64,000 nt of DNA from an uncultured Phascolarctobacterium sp. (lineage in GTDB: Bacteria; Bacillota; Negativicutes; Acidaminococcales; Acidaminococcaceae): assembly GCF_900770955.1 (NCBI RefSeq), contig NZ_CAAGLX010000013.1, positions 124,001 to 188,000 on the forward strand. The letters run 5' to 3'. Position 1 is the stretch's first letter. Every line of letters begins with the position of its first letter. Position numbers and translations under genes: made by a program. This document shows, in pieces, positions 22,816 through 31,235 of the stretch. Under the pieces are notes generated by a model that worked only from the letters and a program-made list of their open reading frames with translations, did not search any database and was not told the origin of the DNA.

Positions 22816-23715
22816 TTAGTCAGCTTTCAAAGCTTCAACCTGTTCAATTGAGAGAGAAGTAGCTTTGGCAATATCCTGCACAGTAAGTCCCATGCTTAAA
22901 AGACGTTTAGCAGTAGCAGTGTTGGCATTGGCAATACCTATAGCTTCACCTTTGGCCATGCCTATAGCTTCGCCTTCAACAAGGCCTACGTCTTTGCCTT
23001 CAGCAAAGCCAATGTCCTTGCCTTCAGCAATGCCTTCACGTCGTTCGTCTAATAAACGTGCTTCCATAAGCATATATTCTCGCCTCACTTTCGTATCAAG
23101 TTTCAGATAGCTGATTTCATCGTCAATTTGCCTGGTGAAATCAGTAGTTACAATGTGGGTGTTTACATAATCATAAAAGCTTTTAAGATCCTTAGAGATA
23201 TCGCCATGCGTTCCCTTAGTGTTCAAAAGCATGGTGGTTGCTTCATCGGGAAGTTCCAGCTCCAGATTTTCCAGACAACGCTTCTTAAATGTATAGACAT
23301 AATTACCCTGTTTAAAGAAATCAAAAATGCAGATGAAGATGATATAGGTTGGTGGCAGCAGGTCATACGGCTGTCCGGCCTGCAACAAATCAATATCAAG
23401 CAGCGCCTGATAATAGCGCGAACGCTTGGGCAGGACATAGGTATCCGTATCAGGATTCTTATTGTTTTTTACCTGCATCTCCAGATTATAATGTGTATTC
23501 TTGTCATCTGCTACAATGATATCCAGGCGGATACCGCGGCTGGTGTAATCAGGCTCAAGCGTCTTTTCTGCCTCAAGGTAGTTGATGTCGGCAATTTCTA
23601 TCTGCAGCAGCTCCTCCAGCAGATGCTTGCGGATGCGCTTGCGTGACATAACTTTTTTGAAGATGAAGTCACTTTGAATAGTCAGGTTTGCAAATTTAGT
23701 TGCCAGGTCTTGCAT
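22816..23715 (-). CDS. Rpn-family recombination-promoting nuclease (PD-(D/E)XK transposase-like)
   Basis: 299 residues. The N-terminal nuclease domain has the PD-(D/E)XK pattern: Asp65 in RGIRLDIIVAD and Glu79-x-Gln81 in YNLEMQVKN. The FKKVMSRKRIRKHLLEELL start is typical of the family (PF12784). These proteins cut DNA and promote RecA-independent recombination; physiological targets are unclear. Residues from about 226 form tandem 8-residue units (EGKDIGFA, EGKDVGLV, EGEAIGMA, KGEAIGIA) before a helical tail ending in LSIEQVEALKAD. aaaggag precedes the ATG. A decayed tail of a second copy lies next door. Confidence 0.87.
   Translation of the reverse strand: MQDLATKFANLTIQSDFIFKKVMSRKRIRKHLLEELLQIEIADINYLEAEKTLEPDYTSRGIRLDIIVADDKNTHYNLEMQVKNNKNPDTDTYVLPKRSRYYQALLDIDLLQAGQPYDLLPPTYIIFICIFDFFKQGNYVYTFKKRCLENLELELPDEATTMLLNTKGTHGDISKDLKSFYDYVNTHIVTTDFTRQIDDEISYLKLDTKVRREYMLMEARLLDERREGIAEGKDIGFAEGKDVGLVEGEAIGMAKGEAIGIANANTATAKRLLSMGLTVQDIAKATSLSIEQVEALKAD
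22933..23034 (-). repeat. In-frame 24-bp tandem repeats coding the Rpn linker
   Basis: Four to five imperfect 24-bp units encode the EG-x2-IG-x2 octapeptides of the Rpn-family protein. Copy number in such tails commonly varies between alleles by slippage. This is coding repetition, not a CRISPR array. Confidence 0.8.
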
Positions 23716-24045
23716 GTTTTTTCTCCTTTCATTTTAACACAGATAAAGTAAAAAATACATAAGCAGCGCAAAAACAAAAAAAGAGCAGTACGCTGACGAT
23801 TAAAAAATCGTCAGTATGTACTACTCTTAGAATGTACCAGATAAATATAAATGGCCTTGCTTAAGCTTCTGCAGAAAAGTTAAATCTGCAGGATATACTG
23901 CTTATTTAATTGTCCGCAAGTAAGGTGGCTTAAAGCGTAATGTTACCTGCAGTTTTGGAAGAAGATGCTTTAAGTTTACTTGAAATTCAGGAGGATGTCA
24001 AGGTAGAAGAGGAGATGCACCCTTCGCCTTTAAAAATACCCGGAA
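23716..24045. other. 330-base stretch without a recognised gene
   Basis: It holds the minus-strand hairpin at 23770-23829. A short plus-strand frame, 23940-24068 (42 codons, MLPAVLEEDALSLLEIQ and onward), overlaps the thioesterase end. It has acidic, protein-like composition but no ribosome site and no recognised family, so it is not called as a gene. The word tctgcag occurs twice 10 nt apart near 23870-23900. Confidence 0.5.
23770..23829 (-). terminator. Hairpin terminator for the thioesterase transcript
   Basis: Arms agagcagtac-gctgacgatt and aatcgtcag-tat-gtactactct form a long stem with a small bulge. On the minus strand it is followed by a T-rich run. It lies 217 nt beyond the thioesterase stop. 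Confidence 0.7.
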
Positions 24046-24429
24046 TTACTTATTCACCTTCGCCATAAACTTTTTATTATCAATAATAAAACGCTCATGC
24101 GTACCCTTACCAATAACGCCCTTGCTGTCGGCAGCACTGACCTCAAAGGTCAGCTTGCGGCCGTCAACCGCAGTCAACTTGGCAGTAGCGGTAACACTGT
24201 CACCCATAGCGGTAGCACGGTCATGCGTAATATTCAGGCTGATGCCTACGCTGCCGCTGCCCTCTTCCAGATGAGCATTGACTGCGGCGCAGGCAGCCTC
24301 CTCCATCAGCGCGCACATAGCAGGAGTCGCAAAAACAGCCAGGGAGCCGCTTTTCATTGTAGCGGCAATATTAGCTTCGGTTACGGTTACGTTAGCGGTG
24401 CCGGTAAGTCCGGTCTGTAAATTTGTCAT
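24046..24429 (-). CDS. FlK-like hot-dog thioesterase
   Basis: 127 residues, single hot-dog domain of the fluoroacetyl-CoA-thioesterase-like group. The segment AVFATPAMCALMEEAACAAV carries Thr35 and Glu43, and LNITHDRATAMGD carries His69. The spacing Thr+8 Glu and Thr+34 His equals that of the Streptomyces FlK triad (Thr42, Glu50, His76). It should hydrolyse a small acyl-CoA; the natural substrate in gut Firmicutes is not known. A gaggg site precedes the ATG. It is divergent from the DUF190 gene. Confidence 0.85.
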   Translation of the reverse strand: MTNLQTGLTGTANVTVTEANIAATMKSGSLAVFATPAMCALMEEAACAAVNAHLEEGSGSVGISLNITHDRATAMGDSVTATAKLTAVDGRKLTFEVSAADSKGVIGKGTHERFIIDNKKFMAKVNK

Positions 24430-24610
24430 GCTTAATACCCTCTTTCAATAATCAAATCATACGCTTATATCATAAAGTATTATCGTTCTGCTGACAAGTC
24501 CTAAATGCCAGGATAAGAATTTTTTGCCTGTATATTGCAGGAATTGTTTGCTTAGTGCCGAATTATAATAATATAAGCAAAATTGAAATGATAGCTGGAG
24601 GTGTAGAACC

Positions 24611-25036
24611 ATGGCTTTAGAATTTAACAAAACATCGTATTTAAAGATTTATACAGGTGAGGATGTTCTCTTTGAGGATATTCCGCTTTACAAAGCAATT
24701 CTGCGTGAAGCGCGCTCCCTAGGTCTTGCCGGCGGTACTGTTATCAAAGGTATTGAAGGCTATGCCAGCAAGGTGCGCGGCGTCGGCCGTGCGGTAAGCA
24801 CATTTATCAGCGGCAATGCCAATTTTCCGGTAATTGTGGAGCTGGTAGATAAAAAGGAGAACCTCGAAAAGATTCTGCCGTTTCTGGAAAAGAATGCAAC
24901 TCATGCCTTAGTGGTGATGGGCGAGGCCGATTACTTGGTAACCGATTTTATGCGTAAGGCAGATAGCTACAAGGATATCAACAACGGCTCGCCGCAGCCA
25001 AGCTACCTGCGTAAGCAAAAGGAACAACAGCAATAA
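24611..25036 (+). CDS. DUF190 domain protein
   Basis: 141 residues. The family core is clear (YLKIYTGEDVLFEDIPLYKAIL, in two parts; REARSLGLAGGTVIKGIEGYG-like loop; PVIVELVDKKENLEKILPFLE). DUF190 proteins resemble PII-type signalling trimers and in many genomes neighbour the CrcB fluoride channel; no crcB is visible here. The C-terminal 30 residues are a polar tail rich in Gln and Lys. ggaggtg precedes the ATG. Function is unproven; a small-ligand sensor is plausible. Confidence 0.85.
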   Translation: MALEFNKTSYLKIYTGEDVLFEDIPLYKAILREARSLGLAGGTVIKGIEGYASKVRGVGRAVSTFISGNANFPVIVELVDKKENLEKILPFLEKNATHALVVMGEADYLVTDFMRKADSYKDINNGSPQPSYLRKQKEQQQ

Positions 25037-25043
25037 GCTGATA

Positions 25044-25079
25044 AACCGCAGTTAAAAAAATGAGGCTGCGGTTTTTTTA
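25044..25079 (+). terminator. Terminator after the DUF190 gene
   Basis: Stem aaccgcag / ctgcggtt, A-rich loop, seven T. Confidence 0.9.
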
Positions 25080-25104
25080 TGGGATATAATAAGGAGGAGA
25101 ATTT

Positions 25105-26490
25105 ATGTATGATGTAGCTATTATCGGTGGCGGTCCTGCCGCAATTTTTGCAGCCTATGAGTTTGTGCTGAAGTATCCGCAGTTGAAGGTTATTATGCTG
25201 GAGGCCGGCAATACGATTGAAAAGCGCTTCTGCCCGCTGGCAGCCAAAAAGGTTGACCACTGCATTAACTGTAATCCCTGCAGCATTATGCGCGGCTTTG
25301 GCGGTGCCGGCGCTTTTTCAGACGGCAAATATAATTTTACGACGGAATTCGGCGGCTGGCTGAACGAATATCTGCCGGAGGAAAAGGTTATCGAGCTGAT
25401 TGATTATGTGGATGAGCTGAACTGCCGTCACGGTGCTCCCGGCGAATATTTTTCTACTAAGAACAGCAAAATAGGCGTGCAGGCGCTGAAATACGATTTA
25501 CATCTTTTAAATGCCAAGGTGCGCCATCTGGGTACGGAAAATAATCTGGTGATTATGGAAAACATCCATAAGTTTTTGGAGGATAAAATCGAAATCCGCT
25601 GCAATACCGCGGTGGAGGAAATCTGCCGTCAGGAGGACGGTACCTTTGTGCTGGAGCTTAATAAGGGCGAGGCGGTGCCGTGCAAGTACCTGATTGCCGC
25701 TCCCGGCCGCGCCGGTGCGGAATGGTACACGGAGCAGTGCGCCAAGATGGGACTTGATTTTATCAACAATCAGGTGGATATCGGCGTGCGCGTAGAGGTG
25801 CCGGCAGAGGTGTTCAAGCATATCACCGACGAGGTGTACGAGGCGAAAATTTTGTACCGTACCTCGCTGTATAATGACGTGGTGCGCACCTTCTGCATGA
25901 ATCCTTACGGTTATGTGGTGGCAGAAAACACGGACGGCATTATTACGGTTAACGGCCACAGCTACCGTGACCCAAAAATGCACAGCAAGAACACCAACTT
26001 TGCGCTTTTGGTAAGCAGCAAGTTTACGGAGCCTTTCCATGAGCCGCTGCAGTACGGCAAGCGCATCGCTTCGTTCTCCAATATGCTGGGAGGTGGCGTG
26101 CTGGTGCAGCGCTTCGGTGATCTGGTGAAAGGCAGGCGCACGAATGAAAAGCGCATGCTCAAGAGCTTTACCAAGCCGACGCTCAGTGCAACGCCCGGTG
26201 ATTTAAGTTTGGTCTTGCCTAAACGCCATCTGGATGATATTATTGAAATGATTTATGCTTTGGATAAGATTGCTCCCGGTATGGCGAATGCGGATACGCT
26301 GCTTTACGGCGTAGAGGTAAAATTCTACAGCGCACGCCTCGAGCTGGACAGCAATCTGGAAACCAATGTTGCTAATATGTTTGCGGTAGGCGACGGTGCC
26401 GGTATTACACGCGGATTATCGCAGGCGAGTGCCAGCGGTGTCTGGGCGGCGCGCGTCATTGGTGCCCGTGCCTGCGGACAGAAGAATTAA
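25105..26490 (+). CDS. FAD-dependent dehydrogenase (COG2509 type)
   Basis: 461 residues. The N-terminal dinucleotide fold has IIGGGPAAIFAAYEF (7-21) and an acidic LEAG at the end of the second strand. The CPLAAKKVDHCINCNPC block and MRGFGGAGAFSDGKYN identify the COG2509 family. The C-terminal NMFAVGDGAGITRGLSQAS contacts FAD. These flavoproteins are related to HI0933/geranylgeranyl-reductase-like enzymes; their substrate is unknown. aaggagg precedes the ATG. The small membrane protein gene follows 17 nt later. Confidence 0.88.
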   Translation: MYDVAIIGGGPAAIFAAYEFVLKYPQLKVIMLEAGNTIEKRFCPLAAKKVDHCINCNPCSIMRGFGGAGAFSDGKYNFTTEFGGWLNEYLPEEKVIELIDYVDELNCRHGAPGEYFSTKNSKIGVQALKYDLHLLNAKVRHLGTENNLVIMENIHKFLEDKIEIRCNTAVEEICRQEDGTFVLELNKGEAVPCKYLIAAPGRAGAEWYTEQCAKMGLDFINNQVDIGVRVEVPAEVFKHITDEVYEAKILYRTSLYNDVVRTFCMNPYGYVVAENTDGIITVNGHSYRDPKMHSKNTNFALLVSSKFTEPFHEPLQYGKRIASFSNMLGGGVLVQRFGDLVKGRRTNEKRMLKSFTKPTLSATPGDLSLVLPKRHLDDIIEMIYALDKIAPGMANADTLLYGVEVKFYSARLELDSNLETNVANMFAVGDGAGITRGLSQASASGVWAARVIGARACGQKN

Positions 26491-26507
26491 GGAAGGTGCT
26501 TTTTTAG

Positions 26508-26897
26508 ATGAATTTTGAGTTTTTTGCGTTTCTGGTATTTATGTCTTTCGTTTCCTTTGCGGTAGCCTTTTTGGCTTACGGCATGGTTGTGCGCTTTATG
26601 GGCAAGGACGGCTTCCTCGCCCGCATGGGACAGATTATCCTGGTACCTGCATGTATCGTTATCTATGACTTTATCACCATGGCTGCGCCGCAAACCTATC
26701 GTTATATTATCGGCAGCATTCCTCTGGTGCTGATTGCCGGTATTGCTATTTACTTCCGCTTTGTGAAGGGCGAAAGCTTCGCCGAGGTTAAGGAGCAGTC
26801 TCCCTCCGAGCTGGCCAAGCTGGCTGACGAGCCGAAAAAGTTCAGCAAGAAGTCTGCCCGCATCCACGAAAAAAGAAAAAATCGCGGCCGCGAGTAA
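26508..26897 (+). CDS. Small membrane protein of unknown function (129 aa)
   Basis: Three hydrophobic segments (about 4-30, 41-60 and 66-83) are followed by a 45-residue cytosolic, strongly basic tail (KKFSKKSARIHEKRKNRGRE). I do not recognise the family. The ggaagg ribosome site and the 17-nt distance to the flavoprotein gene indicate co-transcription. It may tether or support that enzyme, but that is only contextual. Confidence 0.72.
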   Translation: MNFEFFAFLVFMSFVSFAVAFLAYGMVVRFMGKDGFLARMGQIILVPACIVIYDFITMAAPQTYRYIIGSIPLVLIAGIAIYFRFVKGESFAEVKEQSPSELAKLADEPKKFSKKSARIHEKRKNRGRE

Positions 26898-27015
26898 TTT
26901 CAGCAGGAATTTTTGCGCTAAGGCAGAATATATAACATAAGAAGAAAAAAGTCTCTTCTTGTAGAAAATATAATAAATAATTACAACATGTGCATTATTA
27001 TGGAGGTGCGTTGTT

Positions 27016-27453
27016 ATGTTTAAAAAGATTCTTGTTCCTGTAGATGGCAGTGAAGGCTCCTGGAGAGCACTGGATACTGCTGTAGAGCTTGGCAAAAAGT
27101 TTGGCGGTGAACTGCATGTAATCAATGTAATCCAACCATATAATAATGCTGCTTTGCTGGCAGTGCCTCTGGATCATGCAACTGTAAGTCAGGGCAACAG
27201 TGAGCTGGAAAAAATCGGTGACAAGGTTCTCGAAATGGCGCAGGAGCGCTTGCGCACCTACGAGGGCGAAACTAAATTCAGCCTGGAGGTCGGCCATCCG
27301 TCCGAACGCATCATCGCTATGGCTAAAAAAACCGAAGCAGATGCTATCGTAATCGGCAGCCGTGGCCTTTCCGGTATTGCCGAATTCTTCCTGGGCAGCG
27401 TAAGCTCTAAGGTTGCTCAATATGCAACCGTACCTGTACTGATTGTAAAATAA
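27016..27453 (+). CDS. Universal stress protein UspA family (first copy)
   Basis: 145 residues, one Usp domain. It starts with KKILVPVDGSEGSWRALDTAVEL, and ends with the ATP-binding signature VIGSRGLSG-x9-GSVSSKVAQYA followed by VPVLIVK. The G-2x-G-9x-G-S/T pattern suggests an ATP-binding member. Usp proteins help in stasis and stress survival. ggaggtg precedes the ATG. A second, diverged copy starts 6 nt downstream. Confidence 0.93.
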   Translation: MFKKILVPVDGSEGSWRALDTAVELGKKFGGELHVINVIQPYNNAALLAVPLDHATVSQGNSELEKIGDKVLEMAQERLRTYEGETKFSLEVGHPSERIIAMAKKTEADAIVIGSRGLSGIAEFFLGSVSSKVAQYATVPVLIVK

Positions 27454-27459
27454 AACAAC

Positions 27460-27876
27460 ATGCTGAAACGCATACTGGTACCTATTGACGGTACGGAGCA
27501 TTCCTGGAGAGCATTGGAATATGCCTGTGAGCTTGTAAGCTATACGCGTGGCTCACTGGTAATTATGACGGTGGTTTCCAGCAGAATGAAACAGCATATT
27601 GTGGAATTTGGAAGCGACTGCCTGTATGCTCAGATGGGTGACGAGGTGCTTGATGCCGCACATGCGGTTCTCAGCGGCAAAAACATCGACTGTACCTATT
27701 TGCTGGAAAACGACAACGATATTGCCGAAAGCATCCTGCGCGCGGCAGATGAGCAGGATTGTGACGGTATCGTGCTGGGCAGCAGAGGCATGGGAGTTTT
27801 GGAAGGCTTGTTCCGCAATAGTGTCAGCAGTGTCATCGCGGAAAACGCTAATGTGCCTGTGACGCTTGTTAAGTAA
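27460..27876 (+). CDS. Universal stress protein UspA family (second copy)
   Basis: 138 residues, paralogue of the preceding gene (KRILVPIDGTEHSWRALEYACEL). The signature VLGSRGMGV-x9-NSVSSVIAENA and VPVTLVK shows an ATP-binding loop. The middle part differs, with a Cys-containing DCTYLLENDNDI stretch. A clear ribosome site is missing in the 6-nt gap (aacaac), so translation may be coupled to the first copy. The two probably form dimers, homo- or hetero-. Confidence 0.92.
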   Translation: MLKRILVPIDGTEHSWRALEYACELVSYTRGSLVIMTVVSSRMKQHIVEFGSDCLYAQMGDEVLDAAHAVLSGKNIDCTYLLENDNDIAESILRAADEQDCDGIVLGSRGMGVLEGLFRNSVSSVIAENANVPVTLVK

Positions 27877-27888
27877 ATATGCAAAAAA

Positions 27889-27930
27889 ATAACGAGTACG
27901 CCTGATTCGTCCTGTGCGTACTCGTTTTGT
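27889..27930. terminator. Bidirectional terminator between uspA and lysR
   Basis: Perfect 11-bp stem aacgagtacgc / gcgtactcgtt, with A-run on the left and ttttg on the right, between convergent genes. Confidence 0.88.
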
Positions 27931-27935
27931 TATGC

Positions 27936-28829
27936 CTATAATTTGCTTTGGCCGATGAAAGCCAGAAACTCCTTGACGTAGCTTGGCAGCAGATAATTTT
28001 TGCGGTAGATGAGGTAAAGACTACGCTCGGAAAAAGACTGCGGCAGTTCAAAGGCCAGCAGTCGCTTTTCCTGCAGAAAGTTGTGTGCCGCCTTTTCCGA
28101 GATGATGGAAATGCCCATACCGCCGGCAACAAGGTTTTTAATGGTTTCCTGATCGTTGACGCGGGCAACAATCTGCAGCTCGCTTTCGGCAATACCGCTG
28201 TTGGCAAGAAAGTTATCCGCCATTTTTTTGCTGCCGCTGCCCTTCTCGCGCAGAATCAGCGGCTCGCGCAAAAGCTCCGGCAGCACGTTTTCCTTGCGCT
28301 GTTTATACTGCAGGAAATGCTCGTTGACCGGCGTAATGATTACCATGCGGTCTTGGCAGAAGGGCAGGCAGCAGAAGTCGTTGTTCTCGCAGCTCATGCC
28401 GATAAAGCCAAGGTTAAAGAGGCCGTCCTTCAGGCCGTTGATGATGCCCTGACTGTCGCTCTGGTGAATGATAAAATAAATATCCTGATGCAGTTTGCCG
28501 AAGTCCGCCAAAAGCTGTGGCAGAATATAGGCCGAAGGGATGGTGGAGGCACCGAGGTGGATAATGCGCCGGCTTTCGATGGAGCAGGCCTGAACCATGC
28601 GCTCCTTCAGCTCCAGGATATTCAGCGCGTAGTCGTAAAGCTCGCGTCCCTTGGGCGTTATCTGCAGGCTTTTGGTAGTACGCAGAATGAGCTTGGTGTT
28701 AAGCTCGCTTTCCAACTGGTGAATGTGCGTGCTGATGGTGGACTGCGATACGAAAAGTCTGCCTGCGGCCTGCGTAAAGCTTTCCTCCTGCACTACGGTG
28801 ACGAAGCTCTGCAGCTGTTTAAAGTCCAT
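27936..28829 (-). CDS. LysR-family regulator of the selenium cluster
   Basis: 297 residues. The helix-turn-helix is at 1-60 (FVTVVQEESFTQAAGRLFVS, QSTISTHIHQLESEL), with the effector domain beyond 90. It overlaps the end of the cysteine desulfurase-like gene by 11 nt, so they form one transcript. Homologues encoded with yedE/selD are known as selenium-metabolism LysR regulators; that assignment here is from context. Its likely target is the divergent intergenic region at 30007-30154. Confidence 0.88.
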   Translation of the reverse strand: MDFKQLQSFVTVVQEESFTQAAGRLFVSQSTISTHIHQLESELNTKLILRTTKSLQITPKGRELYDYALNILELKERMVQACSIESRRIIHLGASTIPSAYILPQLLADFGKLHQDIYFIIHQSDSQGIINGLKDGLFNLGFIGMSCENNDFCCLPFCQDRMVIITPVNEHFLQYKQRKENVLPELLREPLILREKGSGSKKMADNFLANSGIAESELQIVARVNDQETIKNLVAGGMGISIISEKAAHNFLQEKRLLAFELPQSFSERSLYLIYRKNYLLPSYVKEFLAFIGQSKL

Positions 28830-30006
28830 GGGCGAGCACCTCTTCTAAAGCCTGCAGCGCGATATTGACTTCCTCCGCTGTGTTGTGCCAGCCGAAAGAA
28901 AAGCGCAGTGTGCCTGTGGGATAGGTTCCGAGCGTTTTGTGGGCGTTGGGGGCGCAGTGCAGGCCTACGCGCGTAGCAATGCCGTATTTGTCCGCCAGGA
29001 TGAAGGCTAGCTCCGCAATATCCATTTGCTCTGTGCTTACAGAAACTACGCCGACGCGGTCGCTGCAGTCCCTTTTGCCGATGATGCGCAGCAGCTTTTG
29101 CGCTTCTAAATGCTGCAGTCCGTCCAGAAATTGCTGCGTGAGCGTAAGCTCATGCGTGAGTATTTTGCTTATGCCCTGCTGCTGCAGCCATGTGAGCGAA
29201 ACATTCAGTCCCGCAATACCCGGCAGGTTGAGCGTGCCTGCTTCAAATTTATCGGGCATGAAACGTGGCGTGTGCTCTGTGTGGCTGAGGCTGCCTGTAC
29301 CGCCGACAATGAGCGGTGCGATTGCGTCGATAATGCTTTCACGCAGCACAAAACCGCCGATGCCCTGAGGTGCCAGGAGTCCCTTGTGTCCCGTAAAGGC
29401 AAGAGCATCGATGTGCATTGCCTGCATATCGATAGGCAGCACGCCGGCGGTCTGCGCGCTGTCGACGATGAAACGCAGTCCGTGCTCTTGGCAGAAGCTG
29501 CCTACTTGTGCCAAAGGCTGCACCGTACCGCAGACATTGGAAGCGTGCGTCATTATGATGGCTTTGGTGTTGGGGAGCACAAGCTGCGGCAAGGCCTCCA
29601 GGCACAGCGCCCCCTCTTCGTTGCAGGGGATGCGGCTGAAGGTGATGGCATCAGCAGGAGCGTTGTCAAAAGTCAGCTCGGCGCCTATTTGCCGGAGCGG
29701 ACGCATGACGGCGTTGTGCTCCATGGCGCTCACCAGCACATGCTCACCGCTGCGCAGCAGTCCCTTGATGATGATATTCAGGCTTTCGGTAATATTCTTC
29801 GTAAAGACAACATTTTTGCTGTCCTCACCGCCGAAGAAGCGGCATAGCTGCTCGCGTGTGGTAAAGACAAGATTTTCGCCGGCTGCGGCGCAGGTTCCGC
29901 GGCTGATGTTGGTGCCTGTCTGCGTAATATATTGATAAACTGCGTCGGCAACTGCCTGCGGCTTGGGAAAGGTGGTGGCGGCGTTGTCGAGATAAATTTG
30001 CTGCAT
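28819..30006 (-). CDS. Cysteine desulfurase-like aminotransferase class V (selenium cluster type)
   Basis: 395 residues, PLP enzyme. YLDNAATTFPKP starts the family; the PLP lysine lies in FTGHKGLLAPQG; the active-site Cys is in RVGLHCAPNAHKTLG; the C-terminal LRFSFGWHNT loop is typical. It belongs to the EF2568-like subgroup repeatedly found with selD and yedE. It would strip sulfur or selenium from cysteine/selenocysteine and pass it to a carrier such as the TusA-like protein encoded divergently. aggagg precedes the ATG. Confidence 0.9.
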   Translation of the reverse strand: MQQIYLDNAATTFPKPQAVADAVYQYITQTGTNISRGTCAAAGENLVFTTREQLCRFFGGEDSKNVVFTKNITESLNIIIKGLLRSGEHVLVSAMEHNAVMRPLRQIGAELTFDNAPADAITFSRIPCNEEGALCLEALPQLVLPNTKAIIMTHASNVCGTVQPLAQVGSFCQEHGLRFIVDSAQTAGVLPIDMQAMHIDALAFTGHKGLLAPQGIGGFVLRESIIDAIAPLIVGGTGSLSHTEHTPRFMPDKFEAGTLNLPGIAGLNVSLTWLQQQGISKILTHELTLTQQFLDGLQHLEAQKLLRIIGKRDCSDRVGVVSVSTEQMDIAELAFILADKYGIATRVGLHCAPNAHKTLGTYPTGTLRFSFGWHNTAEEVNIALQALEEVLAHGL

Positions 30007-30092
30007 TTTCTTTACCTCCTCATATTACGCCTATTCTATCATATAATTATCTAAAAAGCTAATAAATCAATCTGCTTTATCTATAAATGATA

Positions 30093-30122
30093 TTGGTAGA
30101 AGCGCGTGGGCTATGATATACT
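30093..30122 (+). promoter_or_regulatory. Promoter of the yedE-selD operon
   Basis: TTGGTA (30093-30098), 18-nt spacer, TATACT (30117-30122). It lies in the divergent region shared with the desulfurase-lysR transcript, the expected place for LysR control. Confidence 0.6.
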
Positions 30123-30154
30123 TTTGTCGAAAGAATATTTTGGGGAGGCTTTTT

Positions 30155-31225
30155 ATGAAAAATGAACAAATAACGATTGCTGCGACAGGCGCTGTTATCG
30201 GCCTGCTGGCAGCAATGCTGGTGTTTTTCGGCAATCCGGCCAACATGGGCCTGTGCATTGCCTGCTTTTTGCGTGATACTGCCGGCGGTCTGGGCCTGCA
30301 TGCAGCCAAGGCTGTGCAGTACATCCGTCCGGAAATCAGCGGTCTGATCTTGGGTGCACTCGGCGGTGCCTATCTGCACGGCGATTTTTCGCCGAAGGGC
30401 GGCAGCTCGCCGCTGACACGCTTTATGCTGGCCTTTTTCGCGATGATTGGCTGCCTGATGTTTTTGGGCTGTCCTTTCAGAATGCTGTTGCGTATTGCCG
30501 GTGGCGATTTGAACGCTGTTGTGGGCTTAGTTGGCTTTGCAGCAGGCATTTATGCCGGTATCTTCTTTTTGAACCGCGGTTACAGCCTGAAGCGTACCTA
30601 TAAAATGACAGCAGCGGAGGGCAGCATTATGCCCGTAATTGCCGTTGTACTTTTAGTGCTGCTGGTTGCCGCACCTGCCTTCATCCACTTTACCAAGGCC
30701 GGCGGCCCTGGTGCCAAGCATGCGGCAGTTGCTGTGAGCCTGCTGGCAGCAATGGCTGTAGGCTATCTGGCGCAGCGCACACGCTTCTGCATGATTGCCG
30801 GTATCCGCGATTTCATTCTCTTTAAGGAAACTAAAATGCTGTGGGGCTTTGTGGCTGTGGTTGCCGCAGCTGCTGCCTGCAATATTACGCTGAGCTCCGT
30901 AACCGGTACAGCGTTCTTCAAGCTGGGATTTGCGGCACAGCCTGTCGCACACACCGATGCGCTGTGGAACGTACTGGGACTTTTCCTGGCCGGCTTTGCC
31001 TGCGTACTTTTGGGCGGCTGCCCGATGCGTCAGCTGGTGCTGTCCGGCGAGGGCAACTCTGACAGTGCCGTAACTCTGCTGGGCTTTATCGTGGGCGCAG
31101 CCTTTGCGCATAACTTCGGCTTGGCCTCCAGCGGCAACGGTCCTACGGCCAACGGTCAGCTTGCCGTTGTTATTGGCATTGTTGTTGTAACTTTGATTGC
31201 TTATCTGAATACATATAAAAAGTGA
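30155..31225 (+). CDS. yedE: YedE-family putative selenium transporter
   Basis: 356 residues with about nine to ten membrane segments and two repeats of the YeeE/YedE (sulf-transport) domain. Conserved cysteine motifs are MGLCIACFLRD, MFLGCPFRMLLRIAGGD, RTRFCMIAGIRDF and LLGGCPMRQLVLSGEG. The selenium-associated YedE group has exactly this set and is thought to import a selenium species. I start at ATG 30155, which follows a ggggaggc site; the longer frame from 30113 runs into the promoter. First gene of yedE-tusA-DUF3343-selD. Confidence 0.92.
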   Translation: MKNEQITIAATGAVIGLLAAMLVFFGNPANMGLCIACFLRDTAGGLGLHAAKAVQYIRPEISGLILGALGGAYLHGDFSPKGGSSPLTRFMLAFFAMIGCLMFLGCPFRMLLRIAGGDLNAVVGLVGFAAGIYAGIFFLNRGYSLKRTYKMTAAEGSIMPVIAVVLLVLLVAAPAFIHFTKAGGPGAKHAAVAVSLLAAMAVGYLAQRTRFCMIAGIRDFILFKETKMLWGFVAVVAAAAACNITLSSVTGTAFFKLGFAAQPVAHTDALWNVLGLFLAGFACVLLGGCPMRQLVLSGEGNSDSAVTLLGFIVGAAFAHNFGLASSGNGPTANGQLAVVIGIVVVTLIAYLNTYKK

Positions 31226-31235
31226 GGAAAACGCT

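Noticed and set aside
22933..23034. CRISPR-like short repeats
   Set aside because: The 24-bp units are directly contiguous, lack spacers, and encode octapeptides inside the Rpn-type nuclease gene.
23940..24068. 42-codon plus-strand open frame overlapping the thioesterase end
   Set aside because: No ribosome site, no recognised family and convergent overlap; noted in the description of the gap but not called as a gene.
24430..24610. Fluoride riboswitch before the DUF190 gene
   Set aside because: The conserved fluoride-riboswitch words are not found in this gap; only an AT-rich promoter-like region is present.
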